From: Rhipicephalus microplus
Taxonomy: Eukaryota > Arthropoda > Arachnida > Ixodida > Ixodidae
Assembly: GCF_043290135.1 (NCBI RefSeq)
Contig: NW_027464588.1
Span: forward strand, 7,882,001 to 7,946,000
DNA: 64,000 nt
Reading direction: 5' to 3'
Positions within the stretch are counted from its first letter, which is position 1; each line of letters opens with the position of its first letter. Below, one piece after another: positions 23,521-35,569 of the stretch. The translations under genes and the position numbers were made by a program. The notes below the pieces were generated by a model. The model was not told the DNA's origin. It saw nothing but the letters and a program-made list of their open reading frames with translations, and did no database searches.

Positions 23521-24879
23521 GAAGTGACCGGCAAGGCATCTAAACATTGTAGAAGCCGGTAACTATCACGAAAATTAGGAAGCCATACCTTTTCGCAAGC
23601 CGCAAGATCGACATCTCTGTCTCCCAAAAATGTGTGTTCACCCGAAAAGTTGTCATGAACCACAAACTCGCAGAGTTGCTCCAAACCTGGTAGCTCAAGC
23701 AGTGGAAGTAAGATCACCACATGTGGAACGTTGAGAAAGCCCCGAGCGAACTCGCGAAACCGAGATTGATCACCTGTTGTGGGTGAGGACTGAATGCTTT
23801 TTTTTGTTTCTGCTGCCCACATCTATCTCTTGCACTTTCTGTTGCCTGTATTGTTGAAACGCTTGCTTCCCCGCCTTACGACTACTATGTGTCTGTTGTT
23901 CCTGATGCGCGCAAACAATCTAGTATCTCCTATGTTGCTGTCATTCATGATGAAACTCTCACGTGCTATTATGTGAGTTCTCTGCTATCCTTGCTATTCT
24001 CTGTTATAGTACTTCCATCATGTGACTTACGTTGCATACTCCGTGCGCTGGTGTTACGACTGTTGCTTGTTCTGTCTGTTCTATTCATGCGCGCGGGTAA
24101 ATAGCCGCGTAAATTCCTCAAGTGTCATTAGGCTGATTTCATCTACTAGCACTTCACACGGGAGATGCCGTGGATTTCCCTGAGTTATTGTTTTCACGGC
24201 AAAAACGATCACTTTTTCGCCATCGTAAGCCCAGCCACATGAGCTCAGCAACTTTTGCATTGCCACACCACGATACCAATAAGCACGTTCTCTATATGAA
24301 TGAGCACGGTCACTATGTATGGTCAGTACTAATAAACACGGCCACGTCTACTAGAGCAATGAATTGGTGCATCTGCTAGAGAAAAGGTTTCCATATGCCA
24401 GGACTGCTACACATATATGACAACCTTAAGAGAGCTCTTGCGAGTATTTGTAGTCTTCTCCATATATACTCTGTTACAAGAAAAACAGTCATTACACAAG
24501 AGAATCTGTAGTGATAAATGAACAGCATGGATACAATGCCCCCCCCCCCTTATTGGCAGCCATCAGCCGTGTGTGGAAATAACACCAATCAGTGTTAAGC
24601 CCAGTGATATTCTCACACTTGGGATGGAAAAAGAACTACCATTGACTCGTGAAAAGTAATGAGAATAAAGACTGCCTGCTTTCGTTATTTAATGACAACT
24701 GCATCTTACAAGGCAAAAACGGTAAAAATGTTTGCTCTCCGTAGCAATATTACTTGGAGAAAGTAACGGAGAATGAGGCTTGCCGTAATTAATCTTGTTA
24801 CATGCAATTATTGAAGGTACCGTAAAAAGCGTGGGTGATAAGAGGACGAGTTAGCTAGGTTTAATTTGCAAAGGTGTAA
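23521..24879. other. Intron with no clear gene; short C homopolymer
   Basis: A minus-strand frame (23822-23517) is open but matches nothing I know. A run of C (about 24540-24550) is present. No exon supported. Confidence 0.35.
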
Positions 24880-25077
24880 ATGGCTCATGCAAACGTCAAG
24901 GTACTATTGCTAGTCCTCCTCATGGCGTTAGGCGACTCAACGGTATCAGTTGTAGCAACAACACAGCGTGTCATGGCAGCACTCAGAAGCACACCTTGCT
25001 CTCAAATTGGCATGTGCATTCTCGCGAGGAATCAAGGCCAATGCATACGAATGAGGACAACACACGTACTTTGCTAA
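24880..25077 (+). CDS. Possible small secreted cysteine-containing peptide
   Basis: 65 codons. Residues 1-26 look like a signal peptide: charged start MAHANVK, hydrophobic core VLLLVLLMALG, candidate cleavage near SVVA. The remaining about 40 residues contain four cysteines with spacing C-x5-C-x8-C-x9-C. The frame lies on the strand opposite to the receptor gene, within its 15.6-kb intron. A possible polyadenylation signal (AATAAA) lies about 200 bp downstream at 25280. I do not recognise the family. A chance frame is a real alternative: start context is weak at -3 (T), though G is at +4. Confidence 0.3.
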   Translation: MAHANVKVLLLVLLMALGDSTVSVVATTQRVMAALRSTPCSQIGMCILARNQGQCIRMRTTHVLC

Positions 25078-25199
25078 TTTAAGCTCAGGAAGTTGGCATT
25101 GTATGTGTCACGTACAGTCTACGCCATACTCTGTAATGCTTCTTAACAAGGTTTGGTATCAGTTATTTTGTGTCCGTTTCACTACTCCTACTTTAAGTA

Positions 25200-25450
25200 A
25201 ATCCGTCGTTTGTGAAGATGTAGACCTTATATTCAGAATCACAAAATCTTAGTTATTTTTTGTTTTTTCGAAACCACAAAATAAAGATCTCTGCCTACCT
25301 TTCCAACAAAGTTAGGTGCCTGACATTTCCTGTTAGTTTGACTAAGAACCCCTTATTTGTGAAGAAATAGACTTTGTTATCAAAATAACAAAATTTGAGT
25401 AACCTTTGGTAACTTTGAACCACGAAATAAAACATCACTACCTTTCTTTG
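25200..25450. repeat. Degenerate local tandem duplication
   Basis: TTTGTGAAGATGTAGACCTT at about 25210 recurs as TTTGTGAAGAAATAGACTTT about 147 bp later. Both are followed by an ACAAAAT block and an AACCAC(A/G)AAATAAA block. Diverged, origin unknown. Confidence 0.5.
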
Positions 25451-26453
25451 CTTCTCTCTCTTTTATGTCAAGAGTGTTCTACTGCTAGTGGTTTGTGGCG
25501 AAACTTTCAACATGTCCACAGCCGGCAAATTTACCGTTGTGGACAAGAAAATTACACATTCAGGACACTTCCGGCACAGCTTGAGGTATTACGTCTATTT
25601 AACATAATGTCATGTGCGAGAACTTGTGGTTCTTGCATGATTTGCACAAAATATGGTCGTGGTCTGAAGGGTTTCATTTTCCAACAACGTTGAACCACGA
25701 ATGCTAATATCATGGAGCATGGGCGAATTGTTTCCTCCTGTTGGCCTCTAAATATGGAACAGAAGTTTTTCAACAAAATTTGAAATTTAGCATTGACCTC
25801 AAAATTGATTTAATCCGCACTAGTAGCTGAAGAATTATGGGACCACACAGTATTAAAAAAACCAGGCCAATCTTACTACTAGCAAGATCACTATGTAAAG
25901 TTTTAGTTTGTGTAACCGTACCTCTCACATATGGCAGAAAATCTGCTGGTGCTACTATACATGGTACGAAGTAAGGAAAATGGCCTGTAGGAATGGACCG
26001 ATTCGTGATGTGATTACTTCTGAAAATAAAAACAGCGTGGCATCCGCCGCCCATTATGGCTCTGATTCAAAGTTCAAAACAATATTTTATTCTGCAATGA
26101 ATACACAGGATGCTTAATGAATATGAACAATCTCGCTGCTGTATTGTGCGTAGTTTTCTATGAAGAGCCATTTGACAAGCACATTATGCTTGCGTTTGCT
26201 CTCTATTGCAACAATGACACGGCACATTTAAATCCTACCTCAACAAGATTGAAAACCTGAGGGCAGTGATTGAGAAGCCTTGATGACGCAACTTCACGAT
26301 GCGTTGTTACAATCAAAATTGCTATCAGACCTCATAATCAAAACAAACATATTTTTGTAGGTGTTGCACCTACGGTAACCGTCGTATTAAACTGAAGCTA
26401 TAACAAGTGTCGCCACTGATTGTATGGAAGTAAGTTTAAGGTAGCTGGCTTAC

Positions 26454-26618
26454 CTTTCTCACAGCCTCTTTAAGCATGTTCGACTGAGTGAGGTTCCTTT
26501 CCGCAGGACTTGTACGGCAGCTGAATCGTGGTGGTGCCTCCAATGCACGCGCCTTGGCGAGGCTCTGGATGGCTCGCACCAAAACGATCAGAGCATCTTG
26601 AGTCAGAGCCGTGTCTGT
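26454..26618 (-). CDS. Glutamate receptor exon: second lobe of the amino-terminal domain
   Basis: 165 bp (55 codons) if the acceptor is GTTTCCGTCCAG before ACAGAC (phase 0). The alternative acceptor 4 bases on (CAGACAG before ACACGG) gives 161 bp with phase 1 entry. The donor is AGAAAG followed by GTAAGC. It reads TDTALTQDALIVLVRAIQSL, then APPRFSC and ERNLTQSNMLKEAVRK. It corresponds to the receptor segment (T/K)..A(L/A)..DA(V/L)..(L/F)..A, a conserved helix in the second lobe, followed by the conserved Cys. Phase 0 at its end fits the exon at 10703-10807. Which acceptor is used depends on the end of the 29308-29409 exon. Confidence 0.87.
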
Positions 26619-29307
26619 CTGGACGGAAACACCAGGACTTTTTGCGATAGTTCATTTCAACGCTGTGCATAACGCTCATTCAAAGTATTGATTTCGAAGT
26701 TTCTCACATGCGTGACTTGACCAACCTTATTTCGAACTTTAGAGAAGCTCTACTATGGTAAATCTTTATATTAAGATCATTTGATAATAACATTATTAAT
26801 AAAAATGTATCCCAGTCGTCTATTGGCATTTTCTTCGGTGGAAGAAATGAAATATTTTGCAGCATATTGATAGCAATATAATATGCCTATATAGCAATAT
26901 ATAGGCTTATTCGCTTTATTCATGGTAAAGACCGATTCCTGCGTCAGGAGAGAATTATAAAGAATGATTCAATTGTGACTGAGACCTACACGCATGGCAT
27001 ACCACGTGTTTCTTATGCTCAATACTTTGCAAACTGCACTTTTCCCCACCCTCTTACCAATATGCGGGGTAGCAGACTGGTTCTTCTAAACTTGTTAACC
27101 TCCCTGCCTTTCCTTTGCAATTACAAGTTTTTTCTTCACCGAGAGCGCGTAAACAAATCCAACTAACACCGGTGCGTCATGAGCCCGAGGACGTTTGCAG
27201 AAATAAGATGACATGAAGGTGCTTGGCTAAAAGTATACTTCCTGAAAGCGATTATGATTTGTTCTAAAAAGCAGTGCCAATAGATGTACATCAATATATT
27301 GGAAAGGCCTGAGTCCTGCGTTTTGCGTGTTTCTCTACCCAACGTTCATCTCTTGTTTTGATAATTAGTCTCCCGAGTTTTTAGCACCTAAGGAAGTTCT
27401 CACTATACACCACATACATATTGTAATATTGCAAAACATTGTATTGTTGGGTCCTTTGGCGGAAAACCTTGCGTAGGAGGGCACAAGTCGGTTCGGAAGA
27501 AAGAGAGAGAGACTGAGAGTAAAGGCAAGAAGGTTAACCAAGCTTGACTTTGTTGGCTACCCTACACTTGGGGTGGGGGAAAGGGTTTGGAATAAAGTAC
27601 ACAAGACAGGATACAGGCTTATTCGCAAGTGGACGTCTTTTCTGTTTTGTGAACTTTCTTCCGAACCACTTCTGCTCTACCTCACACAAGATGATATTTT
27701 AACGCGATAGCCTTAAAAAGATCGTTTCGCAGAAATTCTGGTGTCGGCATAGGTGTTTACGTTGTTGGTGTGCGAAACATTATCAGTGAGCGAAAAATCA
27801 TCATCTTTCGCGTTACTCAAAAATTGAGAATGATGCAAATAAAATAAGTAAATGATGAACAATCCTAAAAAAGAGTAAGGACCGCACCAGAGTTGTTTGG
27901 GTCCGATTGTCGATTGAATACTAGTCGTTTGCGTAGCAAGTGGATGTTGTACCACACGACCACGCCTCTGCTTGTGAAAACAGCGAAAAGAACTTGATCA
28001 GCTTGAAAATGCGCTGAAAGTAGCTTCCATGCTTTCCCAACGCACGCGTCCTGTACACATGCTTCACAATGCAACATGAAATTTTGCATAAATAATGCGT
28101 GGCACAAGCCTTCGTTGGCAAAGCGCGTAAGAATATGTGATTATTATTATGGATCCGTGGTTGCAGGCCGGTTACCCCCTTTAAAAAGGCACACACGGTA
28201 CTGCATCTATTCCCTTAAGGCCAGGTATAGTAGGTGCATAGCAAACTTGAAAAGGTTTTATGCACTAAATGTTTGAAATACGCACTCGCAACAAGATCTT
28301 GCTGTTACGCCCAACTTCTAAAAGCGAAGTTTTATGCTCCTCGAATTTTTGGTTAGCCTTAAGCAAGTATTCAGGACAAAACAATTATTATCTCTGTTTC
28401 TTCGTGTAGTTGTGCTAGGACAATAGATGTGAGAAGAGTATCACAAAACAATGGAGCTATTTGTGTCATGGTAAATGTGGTAGAAGCTGCAGATATTAGT
28501 TTTCAGTGCGCGGCTTTTCACGATTAGTACACTGGTTTTGAGAACTCTGCGTTTTCTACAGCATCGCATTACAGTGCGACTGTTGTGCTCTGCTAAACTT
28601 GCGTATTGAATGCAAATAAGTATTTTTCTATGCGAGCAATGCATAATTTAGGACACGTGAATTTCACGTCTCCTTCATGACACAATTTTCGACTAAGGTT
28701 CAGAGCATCGCTAAGCAAGATCTGCTGAAAGAGTGCAGTTTCTTTGGCGCCAATAACTACCTCGATGTGCAAAGGAAAATCTATTCTTACGCGAGTAGTG
28801 AATACCATGTTATTTTCTACTGATGAAGACACAGTGTCCTCGCTATAAGAGATGGTGATTGATGCCCCTAGTTTATACGAGTAAAGTTAAATATGATGGT
28901 ATGGCTGTTGAATATATAAATTTTACAATATACTTTCTTGCGATGTATTGTGGTTTGAGTATGACGAAGTCGTTTCAGTGACTGTTATGAATGTTCAACA
29001 GAGAAATAGAACCCTTACCGAAGTAACTACTTAATGCGAGCCGCTTGACTGATGCGCTGGTTTTCCTTGAATGCAGTCACAAGATATCAGGAGTATTTGA
29101 GACACGTAAAACGACGTAAAAAAATCATGTCTAACATTTTCAAGCCTGCTTGCAAAGCAGCTTGAATTATATAACTGTGATGGCTAAGTCTGCAAACAGT
29201 GGTAATAAAAATAGACTGCTTTAAGACCTCACCCTTATTTGCTTCCAGGAGACCCGATGAGTCAAGAAGAGTGGGTATAAGCCAGTTTTTGTGTACTTCT
29301 AACGTAC
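26619..29307. other. Intron; no other exon firmly supported
   Basis: A purine-rich tract with GGTTAACCAAGCTTG-type tick repeat sequence sits at about 27500-27600. A minus-strand frame at 28724-28668 (LLSDALNLS) looked exon-like but was rejected. Confidence 0.35.
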
Positions 29308-29409
29308 AGCTCCAATGTCTTGTTCCCAAACCTCTCTCTTCAGAAGCATAAAGCCAGTCAAATTCGTCCCTGAGTTCTGCAAGGCTGTCAGGTCGACAGT
29401 GTGGAGGTC
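29308..29409 (-). CDS. Glutamate receptor exon with DLHTVDL and NLTGF motifs
   Basis: The acceptor is GGATGGTGCAG before GACCTCC. It reads DLHTVDLTAL, then NSGTNLTGFMLLKREVWEQ. The series (D)LHT(L/V)DL......S..N(I/L)TGF is a hallmark of AMPA/kainate receptor amino-terminal domains. With the donor GCT followed by GTACGT the exon is 102 bp (34 codons, phase 0 to 0) and fits the acceptor at 26618. However, another frame continues coherently to 29233 (VHKNWLIPTLLDSSGLLEAN) and ends at a stronger-looking donor (AAGG then GTGAGG, phase 1), which fits the alternative acceptor at 26614. That longer exon needs a one-base shift near 29300, so it would be an allele defect, an assembly error or a pseudogene mark. 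Confidence 0.82.
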
Positions 29410-30298
29410 CTGCACCATCCAGATACTTGGTTCCGTTAACAAAATCTTGGAACCTAGCTTCATAAAAATCATAACATTTTTGTGCAATTTAAACTTCTGT
29501 AAATTGTACCTTCTTACTTAGGTTTATTGTTAGAGCTCAATAACATTGGAGGCTCGATGCGCGCTAACTTCAAAGCATTATATTCCTGTATCACTGGCAA
29601 TGAGCGACAATGTATCTCTGTTATATTTTTCCACAAAAGCTCGAATGTGTCAGTCAGGTGGTCATGACTGTCACGCTGTGTCGTATTGTGTAATAGGAAT
29701 GCTCATTCTGACCTTCTAGTTTAAAATGCAGTAATGTACGAGAAATTTCGCAAATCGAACAAAACCAAACGAGAAACTGTGGTTTAATAAATATATATCT
29801 TGGCACGACAGCACGACAACTTAATAAACAGTAAGGCTATTTGGTGATCCACATTTGTAGGCAGACAAGCTAAATGAACCAAAAATTACATCTGGAAGGA
29901 TAACAAGTGAGGCGGAGCCACGGGGAGGTCATTTTTTTCGAACCCGCATCTTTGTTGTTTTTAATATTTATTGTAAGAACACTCTGCAGCCTTTAGGTAT
30001 CAATGCGATTGTAGACTAAAATGACCCTTGGATAGAATCCACTATTTCGGTGTGCGGCATTTCTTCAGTAATGTTTGTAGACGCATACTGTGAAGAAGGC
30101 TTTCTTTAGACATCACGCGGGAAGGGTGCGTTCTTTAAGACCAGGGCTCGGTGATGGACGAGCAAATCCATGGAGTTAACAATTGTAATCAAGAATTTGG
30201 TTGCCCGTGTTGTATTATTCTTTGTAAGCAGAACATCCTAAAAAGCACGGCAGAGAGGACAACATTGTCATTTAAAAGAACTCGTCGATAATGCTTAC
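29410..30298. other. Short intron, nothing recognised
   Basis: About 0.9 kb of AT-rich intron between two receptor exons. No repeat terminus seen. Confidence 0.5.
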
Positions 30299-30352
30299 CA
30301 GTGTGGTGACAATGAAGTTGTGATACTCATTCACGATTCCAACTCTTTGTGC
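30299..30352 (-). CDS. Glutamate receptor mini-exon (54 bp)
   Basis: 18 codons, phase 0 to 0. The acceptor is ATATTTTTACAG before GCACAAAG; the donor is ACACTG followed by GTAAGC. It reads AQRVGIVNEYHNFIVTTL, which aligns with the receptor segment QAQQVGM(M)..Y(H/Y)(Y/F)..T(S/T)L that directly precedes DLHT. It continues from HKLGDLLRH of the exon at 30859-31043 and runs into DLHTVDL of the exon at 29409. It is too short for simple frame searches but has clean splice sites and exact phase fit. Confidence 0.88.
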
Positions 30353-30858
30353 CTGTAAAAATATTTTCACATTACGTCAGACGCGATGTGTGCCTCATAG
30401 AATAAAGGCATTTAAAAGAACACAACAGTATGTATCAGCACATCTAGAATTTGCGACAAAACAGTTATTCCAAACTACTCGCACGAATACTTCAAGTCAA
30501 ACTCGTATGACGCTCTTGAAAACTGCTCAAATACCGATAGGATTAAGTGACGAAAACTTATGATTCTATTCTTTATTTTGAACAACTAACACAAAGCAAA
30601 CAACCCAACGTAATTAAGTACGTATCAATTTACTTTTGACTTAATTAAAGGTGATATACTGACGAAGGTTAGTGTTCAAAGATATGTTTACCTTTCTCGT
30701 GAGGACGGTTTAAATATAGTGAATGAAAAGTAGTTCACCAGATTGACGTAAGGCTAAAATAATAAAGTCAAAGACCCGATGGCCCAGAAAACGACAGTAA
30801 AGAAAACGTAACCAGACTCGTACACTATACTCATATCAAAATATAAATGTTCCCGTAC

Positions 30859-31043
30859 ATGTCTCAACAAATCACCCAGCTTGTGAGTCGCCACGTCGAG
30901 CACAATGTTGCTTTCACCGTTCTTAGCGATCTCCCGCAGAACGATTCCGGGGTCCATCTTCTCCGCAAGTAACCGAAGCGACACCGGAATTGGGAGACTG
31001 CCAGGCTGAGTCAAGTGCAAGAGGCCACGCAGCCGCACCAACG
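30859..31043 (-). CDS. Glutamate receptor exon: central amino-terminal domain
   Basis: 185 bp. Acceptor TATCGAATTCGCAG before CGTTGG, entering in phase 1 (the first base of the codon comes from the exon at 49505). Donor ACAT followed by GTACGG, leaving in phase 0. It reads LVRLRGLLHL, then NGESNIVLDVATHKLGDLLR. The strand (N/H)IVLD.(S/A)(T/H)..(I/L)..(L/I)L followed by QAQ.VG is conserved in AMPA and kainate receptors. A 0.5-kb intron separates it from the mini-exon. Upstream is an 18.5-kb intron holding LINE-B, LINE-C and the second ~147-bp-repeat element. Confidence 0.9.
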
Positions 31044-31544
31044 CTGCGAATTCGATAAAGGAAATAAAAAATGGCCATCGTTCCACCGATTGCACCAGCC
31101 TTAGATAAATGTCGCAAAAATATGAACAAGCCTGCATTTCAAGAAAGACTGTGCACCAGTGCATTCAGAACTTGTACTTTCGGCACATCCAGTTGGTATT
31201 ATTACAGAGCCCTAGAAACATTGATATAAGGTTTGAAATACTTCCGGCGTGCTGGAAGCAATGAGCTGAGCGAAAAATGAATGAACACCGCTTGATTGCA
31301 AAATGATACCCACGGTACAGGTGAAAAAAAGCGTTGTCTGGGTGCATCACTTTCCTTTGCATCTCTAATTCACACCAGGTCATGTGATGCGCCGATAAGG
31401 TGAATATTGTGAAGTGCGAAATAGTGTTGCGAGTGCTAGGGCAAAGAGCAAGCGTAAACAGGATTTCGGTTGACAGTATTGTGCGATATGCTTCCACAAA
31501 ATTTATGCTCTTGGTTCATGCGGAATTATTAATATTAAAATATT
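31044..31544. other. Intron sequence, nothing recognised
   Basis: No supported feature. Confidence 0.4.
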
Positions 31545-31652
31545 ACTTGTTGGGTTTAGCGTGCCAAAACCACCGTGTTATTATGAAGGACACCGTAGTG
31601 GAAGCTACGCTTCGGAAATTTGGACCACTTGGGGTTTTTTGACGTCTAACGT
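31545..31652 (-). repeat. 5'-truncated tick SINE body
   Basis: The plus strand reads GGGTTTAGCGTGCCAAAACC, then GACACCGTAGTGG and TTTGGACCACTTGGGGTTTT. This is the reverse complement of the 3' body of a very common tick SINE, sharing its body with the copy at 39952-40165 (TTTCCGGAGC...CTCATAA). The tRNA-like head is missing. Confidence 0.6.
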
Positions 31653-32667
31653 TTTTAACGGTCTTTTAATTACTCTAGCAGATGTCATCGTAACACAGAA
31701 ATGTCAAATATTATGAGGGTAATGGTCATTGCTAATGCTTCATAAGTATTTCAGTATAATGTTGTTTTTTTTTGTTGAGGAATGGAATGCACTGACATCC
31801 TTAAAGCCAGACGTGATAATGCACAGCAAAGCTACAAACAAAATAAGCAATTTATTTCAATACACATAGAGTCATGATATTTACAACGAACATACTGAAA
31901 AGTTCGTTCGTGATAAGTTGTCTTTTTTTTCTCGTAGGGAGTTGATGGAAATGGCCTCGTTTAGGTATTTCGCTGTAGAGTTCAGACTGCTTTTTCAAAA
32001 GCGTTCTCCACGTGTTTATAAGAAATACAAAACGAAGTTTCTCTTCTGAGAGGACAAATATTATCATATAACCGAGTACTACCGTGGAAGAGCGCTAAAC
32101 ATTTACTGAGCAATAACGTTATTACGGGGCTAAATTTTTTAAAACAAAAACAAACAAACTTATTCGCTAATCTCGACTGAGGTTCATAAAGTGCTGAACA
32201 CAGTTATGAGTATTTGGCTCCCGCATGGGCTCACTAAATGGCGCATAGAACTTCAAGCCAGGTCGCAAGAATTTTCCGGGCGTGCGCAATCTTCAAAGCT
32301 TGCGTGCAGGCACCATTTTCGGATTGGCTCTGCTAGTGTGTAATCAGAACCCAAACAACGTGTCCTACAATATCATGCATTGAAGAATGTGCGTTGTGAT
32401 TTTTTTTAAATATTTCTCTATCTAGTCCAGCTTTATCCTTACATCCTGCGACTTCACTTCACCGTCAGAGAAAGCACACTAAATCCCTGAAAGCAATAGG
32501 TGAGGTTTCGAACACGGGCACAAGAGCAGAGAGTCAGGCGACAAGAAACGCTGTTAGCATCTGTTCAATGCCCTTTGTCTGTCTGTGTTTGCGTGCACCC
32601 TTCCTTTTATGATGAATCTTTAACGAAACGGTCAACTTTCAGCTTTAATAAGGCTCACCTATAATCT
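31653..32667. other. Intron sequence, nothing recognised
   Basis: AT-rich; no exon or element boundary supported. Confidence 0.4.
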
Positions 32668-32936
32668 ACACTCTAATAAAATGTCGAGTAAAAAGGGTGT
32701 CTTTTTTCCCCACAATAATAATTGTCATCAGGCTTGCGTGCACTTACTTTCTCGAATACTCGGCGCTGGCCACTTTCCTATCGAGAATGCAATGTAACCC
32801 TGATAATGGGCATGTCGATGATGATCGGAATGTACCGGGCGCAGGGCGATAGCGCAAGGATGGAACACAATATAGATAACGATTATTGTTGTTGGACGAA
32901 AATACACCCTTTTTACTCGCTCTTTTTTACAATGTA
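32668..32936. mobile_element. MITE with ~45-bp terminal inverted repeats
   Basis: The left end CGAGTAAAAAGGGTGT...AATAATTGTCATC is mirrored by the right end, whose reverse complement reads CGAGTAAAAAGGGTGT...AATAATCGTTATC. About 270 bp in total, with no coding capacity. Non-autonomous DNA transposon by structure. A target duplication is not clear, so the superfamily is open. Confidence 0.7.
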
Positions 32937-33868
32937 ACCGTGTGTCTGTCATCTTACATGATAAATAAAGGTGGACCAAGTCTCTTTCTAGTGAATGCGC
33001 GACGGAGCCAAGCTTACATTAACCACTTACAACATCGCTTGGGCTTAAACGCTATATGCACAGGGGATTCACCAAACGTACATTTCTCATATCGCTTGCA
33101 TGCCTCAGGGCAGCGAGGTCCACAATAAACACTAAGGTATACGGGCCTTTAGTTGTAGCAAGGAGATGCTGTTGGTTCATGCAGGACATTTCCACAATTT
33201 CTATTTTAGCGTAGAGCGAGTGCCCGTTTGTTATGGTTCCTGCGTACATTATTAGATAACGTGCAACGGTCATTTCACAGAAATACAAAAAAAATTATGT
33301 GCGTCGCAGAAAATGTAGTTCTTTCATGGCTGAGGATTTTAGCCCTGGCAACCGTGGAGTGCGGACGCTCGTCTCTTGGCTCCTTCGACTACGGCGCGTT
33401 CCGCCGTGCCCGCTCCCCAGCTGTGAATCTACGACGTTGCCACGTTCCCTGTCGCAGGTAGCCAACGACTTCGCTGCTGTGCGTTTGCTTTTTGCCGCTG
33501 CCCACGTCTCTGCAGCTCTGAAGCGGTTTCCCAGGCAGCCGCCCCTGTTGGGGTCATAGCTGTCCAGGCGTGTTTTTTCTACCGTGAGCCAGGAACGCCC
33601 ATCCACCAGCTCGTCCAAGGTACGTTTTCTCAACCTGAGTGCCAAGGGCGTTCGGCCTATTACCCGCTCTGTTTCGATGGAGCATTTGACTGCCTCCACG
33701 ACAGCTTCCAATGAACACGAAACGCCGTGGTCGACGGCAAACGCCGACGCGCGTCCCTCGGTAGCAGCGCAGACACCCGAGGCGAATACTGCGAGGCCGG
33801 CAAGTGACCCTGCTGTCTCCAATTCTTTCTCCTAACAACCTGAAGTCAACACTCCACCCGGGGAAAGG

Positions 33869-35569
33869 ATGGAGGAGGACACTACTCTTTGTGACAACAC
33901 GGACAACGACGTGGGAGGTTGTTGGAAGACGGTCCAACGCAGACGACGCACCCGCCATATGCACGCCGAGGCGCAACCCCCCGAAGATACATCGGGCATT
34001 CGTTATGCCCCTCAGCAAACCACACGCAAGCGGAGCCAGAATCAGAATCCGCCTCCGCTTCCTTAACACGATGAAAAGATAATTCTGCGACCCCACGGCG
34101 GACTTTGCCTCGATAGTTGGACGTGCCCAGAACTCGCCAACGCTTTATGGAGCGCGGCAAGCTTGAGCACCGAAGATCGTCAGAACATCATATTCCGCCT
34201 GCGGCCCCAGCAGAACTTGGCAGTCATAAGCACAGCCAAGTCACATGTTGCCGACGCGTTATACAAGGTGTGGGAACTAAGGCTTGGTCAGCGAGTGTAT
34301 CCTATCACAACGTATTTTGCTGCCCCAGACAACTCATGCAAGGGCATTGTTCCCGGTCTTGTACCCGGCACGCCGTCGTCCACGCTAGTGGACGAGCTTT
34401 TGACACCTGGAACCCAGATTCTTCAAGCACGTATGATGGGGCAGACCAACGTTGCGTTAGTCACCTTTGAAGGATTCAAAGTGCCTCGCTATGTGCGATT
34501 CTACAGCGCCGAACTCCGCAGCTACCATCATCGCCCTCGCCAACTGGTTTGCAAGATATGTCACCGGCTTGGTCATTGGGCTGATCCCTGTCCCACGCCA
34601 CACATGCTTATTTGTGCAACATGCGGGACTGACAACCCAGCCCCGTCACATCCGTGCACCTCTCACTGCAGGTCCTGCGACGGAAACCATCGTACATCCG
34701 ACCCAAACTGCCCACGGCGCGCTCGCCAGACACCGAACAAGGCGTGGGTGCGTAAAGCTCTGAAGAAAGAGCAGCGTGAACTGCAGCCCCCCAGCGCATC
34801 TACTGCTTCCAAAGATATGGCAGCGACTGGACACTCACAAGTCTCGACTCAGGGGACACTGCGAGCGCGTTCGAAGTCTCGCTCGAGATCCCGTCGCAAA
34901 TCCCAGACCCGTTCCACGTCTCGGTCCAGATCCCGCGGAGCATCAATGCGGCCGCCCAAGAAACACCCTCCTGACCAAACTGCACCACCCTCACAACAAC
35001 CCTACAAGAAGGCCCTGCGCACCAACGCCTCTGCCAAGGTGGCCCAGGCCCCCACGGAGACGCAGAGAATCTCGGCGCAAAAAACATCCACACAGGCACT
35101 TCGGGAGGTAAGTCGAGCGGCTGATCTCCCACAGCTCGTTATAGCCCATACTTCACTTTCTACTCCGTCCCCTCTCACTACCTCATCCTCTGTTCCCGAT
35201 ACCCTGGTAGAAATCGCCCGTTTACGCCGTGACATGGAGGCACGCTGTGAGCACTTGCAAAAACAAATGGACGCGCTGGTGGCAGACATGGGTACAAGTA
35301 TGCAGGCGGCCCTCAACCGAATCGAACGGCAGATGGAAGAACTTCGTATAGGAATTACGGAGCAAGTGAAATTATATATAGAACGTACTCTCACACGAGA
35401 TAATAACATACAAACACCTGAACCTAGCAGTTACAGCGCCAGCCTGCCACCCGACCACATCTCTCGGACGCAACATTCAAACGTGGGTAACTCTAACGGG
35501 GGTAACCGACGCGCGCATCCCTATACACGCCCCTCTGCTTCCTCTCGTGATGATGATGGCGCCGCGTGA
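33869..35569 (+). pseudogene. LINE-B ORF1: zinc-knuckle and Arg/Ser-rich protein; one stop
   Basis: A 566-codon frame from ATG at 33869, interrupted by one TAA (34064-34066, after NPPPLP). Residues about 190-260 of the full frame carry RYVRFYSAELRSYHHRPRQL and then knuckles CKICHRLGHWADPC and CRSCDGNHRTSDPNC. These are followed by a basic Arg/Ser-rich stretch (about 34865-34950, SRSRSRRKSQTRSTSRSRSR) and a coiled-coil-like C-terminus (EARCEHLQKQMDAL, ALNRIERQMEELR). It is an RNA-binding chaperone in the LINE particle. Its end overlaps ORF2 by 23 bp, as in LINE-C. Confidence 0.85.

Noticed and set aside
28668..28724. Possible 57-bp receptor exon (QILLSDALNLSRKLCHEGD) with AG and GT ends
   Set aside because: The exon at 26454-26618 already supplies the conserved TDTALTQDAL helix. 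Including this one would duplicate the same structural segment, and the donor is weak.
30831..31043. Longer version of the exon at 30859-31043 using a donor at 30830 (213 bp, phase 1 to 1)
   Set aside because: The mini-exon 30299-30352 needs phase 0 entry, and joining at 30859 restores the family sequence HKLGDLLRH then AQRVG.
33295..34160. Long minus-strand frames (175, 180 and 92 codons) over 33.3-34.2 kb
   Set aside because: They are antisense shadows of the GC-rich 5' region and ORF1 of LINE-B.
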